22,998 nucleotides of DNA from contig JAEEKC010000362.1 of NCBI GenBank assembly GCA_016282215.1, positions 1 to 22,998 on the forward strand, given 5' to 3'. Below, one piece after another: positions 8,676-14,995 of the stretch; within the stretch, counting starts at the first letter, position 1; each line of letters starts with the position of its first letter. The notes below the pieces were generated by a model that saw only the letters and a program-made list of their open reading frames with translations, did no database searches and was not told the origin of the DNA. The DNA is from Lachnospiraceae bacterium (GTDB lineage: Bacteria; Bacillota; Clostridia; Lachnospirales; Lachnospiraceae). The translations under genes and the position numbers were made by a program.

Positions 8676-9239
8676 TCATTTTTTCCCATCCTTCGCCGGC
8701 TTTTTCTTTGCCTCGGTTTTCCCGACCTGCTGCACGGGCACCAGCCTTGTGCCCATTTCCTTTTCAAACGCCTTGCGCAGCACCCTGGTCGCCCGCAGCC
8801 CGGTCACATCTCTTGCTGAAACCGTATTGACGATAATCTCATCGCCTTCGGTCTCCAAAAACAAAAGTGCAGGCACCGATAAACGGAACCTTCTGAAAAC
8901 AGCAGGAAGTCCGGGGGTCTGCTGCAGTACCACCCGGTTTCCGATATTGGCCATGGCCTTGTCTGCCGCATCGATAAAATCCGGCATTCTGAGTTTTGTC
9001 GTATAACGTTTCCGGCGTCTCATGATCCCGAGAAACAACAGCTGGACCGCGCCGTCTTCCAAACCGTAACGGTTGATCGCGACTGCCTGGTCGGAAGGTA
9101 CCAGCCTGCCTTCTTCGTTACGGTGGGTAATGCCGAGCAGGACGCGCCTGAGCTCGCGTTTTTCATAGCGGACTTCTTTGCGTTCCTCTCTTTTCTGTTC
9201 GATTTTGGTATCGTCAATACCCTGATACTTACCTGCCAT
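8676..9239 (-). CDS. Conserved-looking soluble basic protein between pilin and coupling ATPase, function unknown
   Basis: The product is 187 residues from ATG 9239, with an AAGGA just upstream (short spacing). It has no signal peptide or membrane helix. The first 30 residues are a strongly charged Lys/Arg/Glu helix. A compact middle contains VQLLFLGIMRRRKRYTT and, at about 120-155, a strand-helix unit (PALLFLETEGDEIIVNTVS, then a helix). The last 20 residues are Lys-rich (KTEAKKKPAKDGKK). It sits 84 nt after the pilin gene and 55 nt before the coupling-protein gene, so it is almost certainly part of the same apparatus. No family recognised; a cytoplasmic adaptor, chaperone or exported substrate would fit. 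Confidence 0.75.
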   Translation of the reverse strand: MAGKYQGIDDTKIEQKREERKEVRYEKRELRRVLLGITHRNEEGRLVPSDQAVAINRYGLEDGAVQLLFLGIMRRRKRYTTKLRMPDFIDAADKAMANIGNRVVLQQTPGLPAVFRRFRLSVPALLFLETEGDEIIVNTVSARDVTGLRATRVLRKAFEKEMGTRLVPVQQVGKTEAKKKPAKDGKK

Positions 9240-9266
9240 GATCCTTCTCTTCTAAACGAGCCGAAA

Positions 9267-9292
9267 CCGACGGCCCCAAAAGGGGCTGCCGG
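9267..9292 (-). terminator. Strong hairpin after the pilin gene (attenuator or mRNA stabiliser)
   Basis: Minus strand forms an 11-pair stem, CCGGCAGCCCC with GGGGCCGTCGG, around a TTTT loop, with one A-C mismatch and one G-T pair. Only a short run of T follows, so full termination is doubtful. Partial termination or protection of the pilin message against 3' decay would raise pilin output over the downstream genes. Confidence 0.55.
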
Positions 9293-9323
9293 TCTGGCTT
9301 CATTTCATCATTTTCTGTTATAC

Positions 9324-9722
9324 TTATGCGTTACCGTTTACCCAGTTAACCATCTGCGGCATCATGATGTTAAGTGCCAGGATCAAAACGAAGATGAGTA
9401 CGAAACCGATGATTGCATTCTTCAGAGCGGTCTTAGCTTTCTCTCTCTCCTGGGGCTCAGCAGCCTTGGCAAACTTCACACCGAGTACTACGCAGTACAG
9501 AGCGCCTGCAGCACCGACAACAGCCAGAAGCGGTGTCATGATGTCATTGAGAAGTGCTACGATGGGATTTGCGATCTTTGAAAAATCAGCGCCTTCAGCA
9601 CCGGAACCATCGATCTTGGTAGGATCATCGATTACTCCTGCGAGTGCGGAAACGGGCATCATCATGATTGCGGTTGATACGGTTGCGATAGCTGCTTTGA
9701 TCTTCATTGTTGTGTTTTTCAT
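9324..9722 (-). CDS. VirB2/TrbC-like type IV secretion pilin
   Basis: This small membrane protein is expected to form the conjugative pilus or the channel's surface filament. It is 132 residues from ATG 9722, which has a near-perfect AGGAGG 8 nt upstream. Residues 1-28 are a signal peptide ending ALAG. Two hydrophobic segments (about 53-82 and 102-121) are separated by a charged cytoplasmic loop (KFAKAAEPQEREKAKTALKN, 83-102). This is the standard pilin layout, and the size is normal. It has a leader element of the CCGGTATGAAAA family, a hairpin at its 3' end, and lies upstream of the coupling ATPase in the same operon. Assignment rests on topology and context rather than on a signature motif. 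Confidence 0.85.
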   Translation of the reverse strand: MKNTTMKIKAAIATVSTAIMMMPVSALAGVIDDPTKIDGSGAEGADFSKIANPIVALLNDIMTPLLAVVGAAGALYCVVLGVKFAKAAEPQEREKAKTALKNAIIGFVLIFVLILALNIMMPQMVNWVNGNA

Positions 9723-9760
9723 AGTGTTTTCCTCCTAAATTATGATCATTTGTTTTTTTC

Positions 9761-9788
9761 TCCGGTTTTCATACCGGACTTTCCACTG
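9761..9788 (-). repeat. Conserved leader element, copy B3, with inverted repeat
   Basis: Minus strand reads AGTGGAAAGTCCGGTATGAA followed by AACCGGA. TCCGGT and ACCGGA form a perfect 6-pair stem around ATGAAA. It lies 38 nt before the pilin start and matches the first block of the leaders at 1607-1628 and 16399-16420, but lacks the TACTAATAAAT block. Confidence 0.55.
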
Positions 9789-9805
9789 TCAGGTTTACCT
9801 TTCCT

Positions 9806-10294
9806 TTACATTTTCATGGTTGTTTTTTTGGTTGCTTGTTTTGTTTGTTTCATTTCTCCGGCCTGCATTTGCGGGCTTTGTCCCTCCAGGGCCGGTTCTT
9901 TTGTTCCGAGTTTTGTTAAAAGTTTTCCGCTTTCAACATCCTTCAGGATCCCTGCAGGAGATTTGTTTCGGATCGCTTCCTGCATTCGCGAATCCGTGGC
10001 TGTTGTTTCAATGTCTTTTATTGTAAAACCTTCCGCCGGCAGATTTCTGTGCGTCGCGATCCTTCCTATCACCGCCCTTGCTGCCAGATCGGAAAGGGTT
10101 TGCAGGCCCTCCGGGGTTTTCTCGGCGCCGCTTCCTTCAAGCTGTCCGAGCTGTTGTTCCGCTTCCCTTCCTTTTTCGATCAGGCTCATTCGCAAGGCGG
10201 TTTTTTCTACCAGCCCCTCCGGCGCCCTCGGAAGTGATCCGGAACCTTCCAACAGTTCCTTTATTTGATTGTCAATTCTCTGTTCTTCTTTCAT
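9806..10294 (-). CDS. Soluble 162-residue protein following the sigma factor; possible anti-sigma or secretion-associated protein
   Basis: Starts at ATG 10294 with GGAG close upstream. It is hydrophilic, with no signal or membrane segment. The N-terminus (DNQIKELLEGSG, then LPRAPEGLVEKTALRM) resembles the short helical start, with an xAPExLxEKT pattern, that I associate with anti-sigma factors of Clostridia. The rest is helical and ends in a basic, Gln/Thr/Lys-rich tail (KQTKQATKKTTMKM). It is the first gene behind the promoter-like site at 10348-10378, 129 nt after the sigma-factor stop codon, and the pilin gene follows 83 nt later. A feedback regulator of the sigma factor and a cytoplasmic component or substrate of the secretion system are both possible. 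Neither is shown by the sequence. Confidence 0.7.
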   Translation of the reverse strand: MKEEQRIDNQIKELLEGSGSLPRAPEGLVEKTALRMSLIEKGREAEQQLGQLEGSGAEKTPEGLQTLSDLAARAVIGRIATHRNLPAEGFTIKDIETTATDSRMQEAIRNKSPAGILKDVESGKLLTKLGTKEPALEGQSPQMQAGEMKQTKQATKKTTMKM

Positions 10295-10347
10295 CTTGCT
10301 CCACCGTACTCTGTGTTTTTTGTTGTTTGTGTTTTGTTGTCTCTACC

Positions 10348-10379
10348 CATAATACCCAAAAGGGTGTCATACGGTTGCA
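10348..10379 (-). promoter_or_regulatory. Putative ECF-type promoter P1
   Basis: Minus strand: TGCAACC at 10379-10373, 17 nt, GTATTATG at 10355-10348. This is the best copy together with the one at 6541-6572. It lies in the 129-nt gap between the sigma-factor gene and the type IV secretion operon and predicts a leader of about 48 nt. A/T-rich DNA abuts the -35 box upstream. Confidence 0.65.
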
Positions 10380-10412
10380 AAAAAATCAAAAAATTTCAAA
10401 AAATTTTTTTAT
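10379..10412 (-). promoter_or_regulatory. A/T-tract block upstream of P1, UP-element-like
   Basis: Minus strand has one A-tract and three T-tracts (A7T6, GAAA, T6, GA, T7), repeating every 8-10 bp and ending at the TGCAACC box. Such tracts bend DNA and commonly strengthen promoters by contact with the RNA polymerase alpha subunit. No hairpin precedes the T run, so it is not a standard terminator for the sigma-factor gene. Confidence 0.4.
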
Positions 10413-10423
10413 CTTCTTTTTCA

Positions 10424-10885
10424 TCATTCCGTCAGGTACTCCCGCAGGGTGTCCCTGGCCCGTTTTAACAGGGATTTGACCGTGTTCTCCGGCTTGTCCA
10501 TGATCTCGGAAACTTCCTTAACGGACATGGCCTGCAGATAATACAGTTCAATAGCCGTCCGATAATCACCCTGCAGTCTCTCGAGGGCATTGTACAGATC
10601 CATTTTTTCTTCCCGGGAAATGCCCTTGTCCGGCGCAGCCTCAATCTCATCATTGAGTTCATCATAATTGCTCCGCCCCATGACCATCTCTTTGGAACAG
10701 TTAATGGCAACACGAATAAGCCAGGCCTTCCTGTGCTCCTCGCTTTCAAAGGTGCGTTCTTTCTTGAATAAACGAAGAAATGTCTCTCCGTAAATATCCT
10801 CCGCATCTTCCTTATTTTTGGCATAACCGAGTGCAATGCGGTATACCATGTCACTATAAGTTCGTACTACCTCATCAGCGTCCAT
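10424..10885 (-). CDS. ECF-type RNA polymerase sigma factor
   Basis: From ATG 10885 the product is 153 residues. The longer open frame up to 11029 is rejected because 10885 has AGGGG about 9 nt upstream and an extended -10 promoter (10928-10936) lies between the two. Residues about 5-65 match sigma region 2 (YSDMVYRIALGYAKNKEDAE, then ETFLRLFKKE). Residues 100-150 match region 4, a helix-turn-helix (AIELYYLQAMSVKEVSEIMD, then ENTVKSLLKRARDTL). The short length and the absence of regions 1 and 3 place it with extracytoplasmic-function sigma factors. It sits directly upstream of the type IV secretion operon. Four nearby GCAACC-N17-GTATTATG-type sites are candidate targets, which would make it the master regulator of the cluster (inference). 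Confidence 0.92.
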   Translation of the reverse strand: MDADEVVRTYSDMVYRIALGYAKNKEDAEDIYGETFLRLFKKERTFESEEHRKAWLIRVAINCSKEMVMGRSNYDELNDEIEAAPDKGISREEKMDLYNALERLQGDYRTAIELYYLQAMSVKEVSEIMDKPENTVKSLLKRARDTLREYLTE

Positions 10886-10927
10886 AGCGCTTTTTCCCCT
10901 TTGTGTTTGTACACTCATAGATAATGC

Positions 10928-10936
10928 ATTATACCA
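10928..10936 (-). promoter_or_regulatory. Extended -10 sigma-A promoter of the sigma-factor gene
   Basis: Minus strand reads TGGTATAAT, a consensus TGnTATAAT. Transcription would start near 10921 and give a leader of about 35 nt before ATG 10885. No clear -35 box is present, as is common for extended -10 promoters. The GCAACC-type motif is absent here, so autoregulation by the sigma factor is not suggested. Confidence 0.65.
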
Positions 10937-11087
10937 CATATATAATAAGATTTGTATACCTTTTTTCGTATTTTTCGTACAATTTGGTGTTTTCCGGCTC
11001 CAAAACACAAGATATTGAGCAAAATCCATCTTCTTATATGATATCGGTCAGCTCCCGTATTTTGACAATACTCCATCGGTCCTGACC

Positions 11088-11126
11088 AAAAAAGAAGATC
11101 CCCCTCACAGGAATCTTCTCTTTTTG
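11088..11126 (-). terminator. Rho-independent terminator after the 774-residue lipoprotein gene
   Basis: Minus strand: AGAAGATTCC pairs with GGGATCTTCT (10 pairs, one G-T) around a short loop, followed by TTTTTT. The opposite strand also ends in TTTTT, so it may act in both directions. It separates the solute-binding lipoprotein unit from the sigma-factor gene. Confidence 0.8.
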
Positions 11127-11160
11127 TCATTTGCGATTTCATCGATACGCTTTCATCATG

Positions 11161-13485
11161 TCAGCGGTTTTCGTTAATGTAATTGGAAACGCGGTTCTGG
11201 ATGATATCCGCCACCTGCGCGGCACTCTTCTGTCCCGCAAACAGGGCGCCGGCTTCTTCATTGATGATGCCGTCGATGGCTTCGTCGGGATCGTGAATTC
11301 TGGCAACTCTTCCGATCAGGCTCCTCATTTCGTCCACCTGTGCATCCGTCAGGGGTGAAAGCTTGATACTGGCCTCTCCGACGCCTCTTTCTCCGTTGAT
11401 GGGCGAAAACTTATTTCCGTAGGAATCCGTCCAGGTTTCCGTCGCCGTCGCTACCCTGGCCGCATCTTCGAAGCAGTCCTTCCTGACCGGCATTGCGGAA
11501 ATGTAAGTACGAAGCGAGCTGCTGTAATGATCCCGCAGAAGGAAGCGCCTGATAAAATCCCACGCGCCGTCAGCATTTTTCGACTTGGAATAAATGGTCA
11601 GACATTCATTGGGGCTGATGGTAAGACCGCCGTCTTTGACGGGAGGCTTTCCTGTGAAAACCTCATTTCCGTTAAGAAGCTTTTCATAATATACGATCTC
11701 TTCAAAATTCGTGGTACCAAGGTTGGCAAATATCATATCACCCTTCAGAAGCAGGCCGTTTTCTTCGGTATACTCCTCCGGATCCTCCTTGGGATAGGTA
11801 TTGGCATAGTCTAAAAGCGAAATAAACTGCTGTGAATCAAAACTGCACTTTCCCGTTGTCTGATCAATATAATCATCATATTTGCCGCTGGTCAGCCAGC
11901 TGAGAACGGAAGTGCTGGTACTCTGCGGATTGAACAGTCTGCCGCCGGTCTTTTGCTCGATGGCAGCCACATCCTCCATGGAAAGGGATGATACATCGCC
12001 CACTTTGCTCTGATCACCCACCATCGCCTGCACCAGGTATTCGGAAGTAGCGTAGTAAAGCTTTCCATCAATCTCCATGGCCTGAAGGACATTTTCAAAA
12101 AAATCATCCCTGCTCAGCTCCGGATCCTTGTCGATATAAGGATACAGATCCGAAAGCATGCCCTTGTTGACGAATTTGTAAAGGGGCAGATATGTCATAT
12201 CGATAATATCGGGAACATTGCCCGAAAGAAGGTCGGCCGAAAAAGCAGCCGTCGGATCTTCCCTGTCCGCATAATCCACAAAGGCGATGCGGTATTTGTT
12301 CTGCGACTTGTTATATTTGATCGCTTCTCTTTTTATGATATCCGAAATATACATGCCGCCATAGGTAACGGTCTGAATATTTGCAAGCTCCTTCGGATCC
12401 ACCTTTTTCATAAACGTCAGGTCTGTCGCTCTTTTTCCTAATGTCTCATCGGTGATATAGACGATCACGATGTTCTGCCCGTCAGGCACCAGGAATTTTC
12501 CTGTGCCCATTCTGGAAAGACCGCTGGCCGTAAAATCCATAATCTTCACGGCTGAGCCGCCCTTCACACCCATGATGCCGTCGGTGCCGCTGAAATAGTA
12601 ATCATACTCACCGGAGCCGGGACAGATATAACTGCCTGTGCTACCCACTGTAACGATGCCGGAGAAGCTGCCGGCAGAAAGATCAATGGTCTTAAAATCC
12701 ATGGTGTGGTTTTGATCATCCATAATGCAGGCCACAAAATTGCCGTTCTTATCATAGGTAAGACCATTGACATACTTATCAGACAAAAGGCTGCATTTCA
12801 CTTCGCCGCTTTTGTCTGTCACGATCACGTTGTTTTCGCTGCGGAAAGCAAGGTTTCCTTTCTCATCCGCGCATAGGCTGCTCATATAGGGGCTTGCACC
12901 TGACAGAGCCTTTGCCATGGATATGCGGCCGCCGTCACTGCCGTCCGGATTCATGATCTGGATCTCATAGCCCGGATTGCCGGTTTCTTCATCGTAGGTG
13001 TTTTCGAGCAGATAAAAACTGCCGTCCCCGCCGATGGCCGAATCATCCATCACCCAGGTTTCGGAATCCGGTCTTTTCAGGGAGAAGATCTCTTTGACAT
13101 CCGATCCGTCAAGTGTCATGGAATAGCCGTAGATATAATTATCACTGGTGCGTTCAACACTGTAAAATGCATCCGGCTCGGCATCTGCCGGCGGCATGCC
13201 GTCTTCCCAGTCATCCGGGTAAACCGTGGTATCCACGCTCTTCGTGGAGATCAGGTACAACCTGTCCTGTAAGATACGAATACAGTTTACCATTCCCTCG
13301 ACACCGGCAGGAGGCTCCTCTGTCATACTGTATGTGGAATTCATCAGGACCTGATCCGCCTCGGACGCTCCGCCCGTCTGTTTTTTGCCACAGCCTGTCA
13401 GGGCCGTCAAAACTGTTGTCAACATAAGGCCCAGTGCCAGGCCTCTTCTTATTTTTCTGCTGATCTTCTGCTTACTGCTTCTCAC
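11161..13485 (-). CDS. Large lipoprotein: beta-propeller-like N-terminal half with C-terminal extracellular solute-binding domain
   Basis: Starts at GTG 13485 with GGAGG 10 nt upstream. The product is 774 residues. A lipoprotein signal (basic start, LTALTGC) puts the lipidated cysteine at residue 32. Residues about 60-355 are repeated short beta strands with GxDGSxY-type turns, suggesting a propeller-like sensor fold. Residues about 370-774 match family 1 solute-binding proteins of ABC importers: YNKSQNKYRIAFVDY, then LLSGNVPDIIDM, YLPLYKFVNKGMLSDLYPYI, and a C-terminus with ALFAGQKSAAQVADIIQNRV. Usual family length is 400-500, so the N-terminal half is an addition. No permease or ATPase gene is near, so it is an orphan receptor here. 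A tandem repeat lies upstream and a terminator downstream. Substrate unknown. Confidence 0.87.
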   Translation of the reverse strand: MRSSKQKISRKIRRGLALGLMLTTVLTALTGCGKKQTGGASEADQVLMNSTYSMTEEPPAGVEGMVNCIRILQDRLYLISTKSVDTTVYPDDWEDGMPPADAEPDAFYSVERTSDNYIYGYSMTLDGSDVKEIFSLKRPDSETWVMDDSAIGGDGSFYLLENTYDEETGNPGYEIQIMNPDGSDGGRISMAKALSGASPYMSSLCADEKGNLAFRSENNVIVTDKSGEVKCSLLSDKYVNGLTYDKNGNFVACIMDDQNHTMDFKTIDLSAGSFSGIVTVGSTGSYICPGSGEYDYYFSGTDGIMGVKGGSAVKIMDFTASGLSRMGTGKFLVPDGQNIVIVYITDETLGKRATDLTFMKKVDPKELANIQTVTYGGMYISDIIKREAIKYNKSQNKYRIAFVDYADREDPTAAFSADLLSGNVPDIIDMTYLPLYKFVNKGMLSDLYPYIDKDPELSRDDFFENVLQAMEIDGKLYYATSEYLVQAMVGDQSKVGDVSSLSMEDVAAIEQKTGGRLFNPQSTSTSVLSWLTSGKYDDYIDQTTGKCSFDSQQFISLLDYANTYPKEDPEEYTEENGLLLKGDMIFANLGTTNFEEIVYYEKLLNGNEVFTGKPPVKDGGLTISPNECLTIYSKSKNADGAWDFIRRFLLRDHYSSSLRTYISAMPVRKDCFEDAARVATATETWTDSYGNKFSPINGERGVGEASIKLSPLTDAQVDEMRSLIGRVARIHDPDEAIDGIINEEAGALFAGQKSAAQVADIIQNRVSNYINENR

Positions 13486-13500
13486 GTTATCATTTCCTCC

Positions 13501-13630
13501 GGAATTTATTAGTAATTATCGCCCCGGTATTTTCATATCGGTATTTATACTGGAATTTATTAGTAATTATCGTCCCGGTATTTTCATATCGGTATTTATA
13601 CTGGAATTTATTAGTAAACTATCGTACCGG
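13501..13630 (-). repeat. 51-bp tandem repeat carrying the leader element (copies B4a, B4b and a partial third)
   Basis: Units begin at 13501, 13552 and 13603. The first two are identical over 51 bp except for one base (C/T at unit position 22), and the third is recognisable for about 28 bp. On the minus strand each full unit holds AGTATAAATACCGATATGAA, then AATACCGG, then TTACTAATAAATTCC. CCGATAT-GAAA-ATACCGG forms a hairpin with a GAAA loop and one mismatch. The last copy runs straight into the GGAGG site of the gene at 13485. Confidence 0.9.
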
Positions 13631-13650
13631 CAGCCCGGCTCCCGATCCGC

Positions 13651-14901
13651 TTACGGCAGACTGTCCTTCAGGAAGGCGCTAAGCTCTTCCTCGTTTTCGG
13701 GTACGGTCAGTGTTCCGTCCTTGATCTGCTCTGCAAGCTCCATGGTTTCGTCATATAATTCGTCCGGATACAGGCTGTGGTTTTCACTGATACCCACTGC
13801 ATCTTCCGAAAGGCCGAGGCTGACATTCTGTCCGCCGATGGCTTTGCCCGCAACAAACTGCTCCGACAGCTGCTTAACCGCCATATTCACATATTTCATG
13901 GCACTGGTCAGCACATTGTCAGGCGCCAAAAAAGCCTGGTCCTTATCCACGCCGATCACATACTTTCCGGTCTGCTTGGCCGCATCGATCACACCGACAC
14001 CGGCCTGTCCTGCTGCATGAAAGACGATATCGCAACCGCCATCATAAAGATCCATGGCAGTCTGCCGTCCCTTTGCCACTTCCTGGAAGTTCCCGGTGTA
14101 TGCGGACTCGACGTTTACTTCTTTCCCGGCCTTTGCCGCGCCGTAGGCTACACCGGCCCGGTAGCCGTATTCGAACTGCCGGATCACATCACTTTCCGTT
14201 CCGCCGACAAATCCCACCTTTCCGGTTTCGGTCATGTTCGCTGCAATGTAACCAACCAAAAATGAGGGCTCCTGATCCCGGAACACCACACCGGTCAGAT
14301 TGTCCGGCGTATCTTCATAGGCATAATCGATGATGGCAAACGACGATGTCGTATATTTCTGTGCCGCCTCAAGGATCTGCGGACCGCTTTCATAACCGGT
14401 CGCCCAGACCAGGTTGCTGCCTTCATCTATAAGTGCGGCAATATTATTGGTCAGATCCGTTTCCTGCAGGGATTCCTTGAACAATACCCTGCAGCCGCTC
14501 ATGCCGGCAAACCACTGCAGTCCTTCCCAGGCGCTCTGGTTAAAGGACTGATCCTCGATGCCGCCGTGGCCGGTGGCCATTCCCACGATGGGAAGCTGTC
14601 CGCCTGTCAGTTCTGAGCCCGGTGCTCCGGCGCTGTCCTTCGAACCTTCTGCCGGCTCATCGGCTGTATCCTTTGCATCCGAAGTCTGTGCGTCTGCACT
14701 TTCACCATCCGCATCTGCCGCATCGCTGCCTGCCTGTTCGTTCTGCGCGGCCGCATCATCTTCGATCTGCTGTGCCGCCTGCCCGGCATCGATGGTTTCC
14801 GGCTGCTTCCCGCAGCCCGTAAAGGCAGCGCCGGCTGCCGCCAAACTTGCGGCCAACACCAGCGCTTTGATCGTTTTCCCGTTATAGAATCTGTTTATCA
14901 C
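13651..14901 (-). CDS. BMP-family (PnrA/Med-like) substrate-binding lipoprotein
   Basis: The likely start is GTG 14901 (AGGAG 7 nt upstream). The in-frame ATG at 14958 lies upstream of the -10 box of the promoter at 14943-14971. The 416-residue product has a lipoprotein signal (AAFTGC, cysteine at residue 30), a low-complexity Ala/Asp/Glu linker (31-103) and a BMP domain (104-416). GGIEDQSFNQSAWEGL is the family's signature. VGFVGGTESDVIRQFEYGYRAG and FHAAGQAGVGVIDAA are further matches. Family members bind nucleosides for ABC import or act as nucleoside sensors. The partner transporter genes are absent. Followed by the 774-residue lipoprotein gene 165 nt downstream, possibly on the same transcript because no terminator is visible between them. 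Confidence 0.92.
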   Translation of the reverse strand: MINRFYNGKTIKALVLAASLAAAGAAFTGCGKQPETIDAGQAAQQIEDDAAAQNEQAGSDAADADGESADAQTSDAKDTADEPAEGSKDSAGAPGSELTGGQLPIVGMATGHGGIEDQSFNQSAWEGLQWFAGMSGCRVLFKESLQETDLTNNIAALIDEGSNLVWATGYESGPQILEAAQKYTTSSFAIIDYAYEDTPDNLTGVVFRDQEPSFLVGYIAANMTETGKVGFVGGTESDVIRQFEYGYRAGVAYGAAKAGKEVNVESAYTGNFQEVAKGRQTAMDLYDGGCDIVFHAAGQAGVGVIDAAKQTGKYVIGVDKDQAFLAPDNVLTSAMKYVNMAVKQLSEQFVAGKAIGGQNVSLGLSEDAVGISENHSLYPDELYDETMELAEQIKDGTLTVPENEEELSAFLKDSLP

Positions 14902-14942
14902 GTTTCTTCTCCTGTCTGGCTGAACTTTTTTACGTAAAGAGA

Positions 14943-14971
14943 ATTCTACATGATACAAAAGAGTTTTGCAA
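14943..14971 (-). promoter_or_regulatory. Sigma-A promoter of the BMP-lipoprotein gene
   Basis: Minus strand: TTGCAA at 14971-14966, 17 nt, TAGAAT at 14948-14943. Both boxes match four of six consensus bases or better, with ideal spacing. The predicted leader is about 35 nt to GTG 14901. It differs from the GCAACC-type sites, so this gene may be expressed independently of the cluster sigma factor. Confidence 0.7.
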
Positions 14972-14995
14972 GCATTCTTTTTTCTGCGCCGCGTC

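Noticed and set aside
9780..9845. A fifth GCAACC-type promoter before the pilin gene (AAGCAACC near 9829-9836)
   Set aside because: The box lies inside the coding end of the 162-residue gene, and only AATGTAAAG follows at 17 nt, with no GTATTAT-like -10 box. Too weak to claim.
10379..10412. Rho-independent terminator for the sigma-factor gene
   Set aside because: T runs are present, but no G/C-containing stem precedes them; only A/T pairing is possible.
10886..11029. N-terminal 48-residue extension of the sigma factor
   Set aside because: The extension crosses the TGGTATAAT promoter, has unlikely composition, and the internal ATG at 10885 has a good ribosome binding site and gives the normal family N-terminus.
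13501..13616. Sigma-28 (flagellar-type) promoter in TAAA...CGATAAT of the tandem repeat
   Set aside because: The distance between the boxes is about 20 nt or more instead of 14-16, and the pattern is missing in the other leader copies.
13501..13630. CRISPR-like array
   Set aside because: The units are directly adjacent with no unique spacers, only two full copies exist, and they run into a ribosome binding site.
14411..14425. GCAACC box inside the BMP-lipoprotein gene
   Set aside because: It is within coding sequence and no GTATTAT-like box follows at 17 nt; the similar box inside clpX near 20655 is rejected for the same reason.
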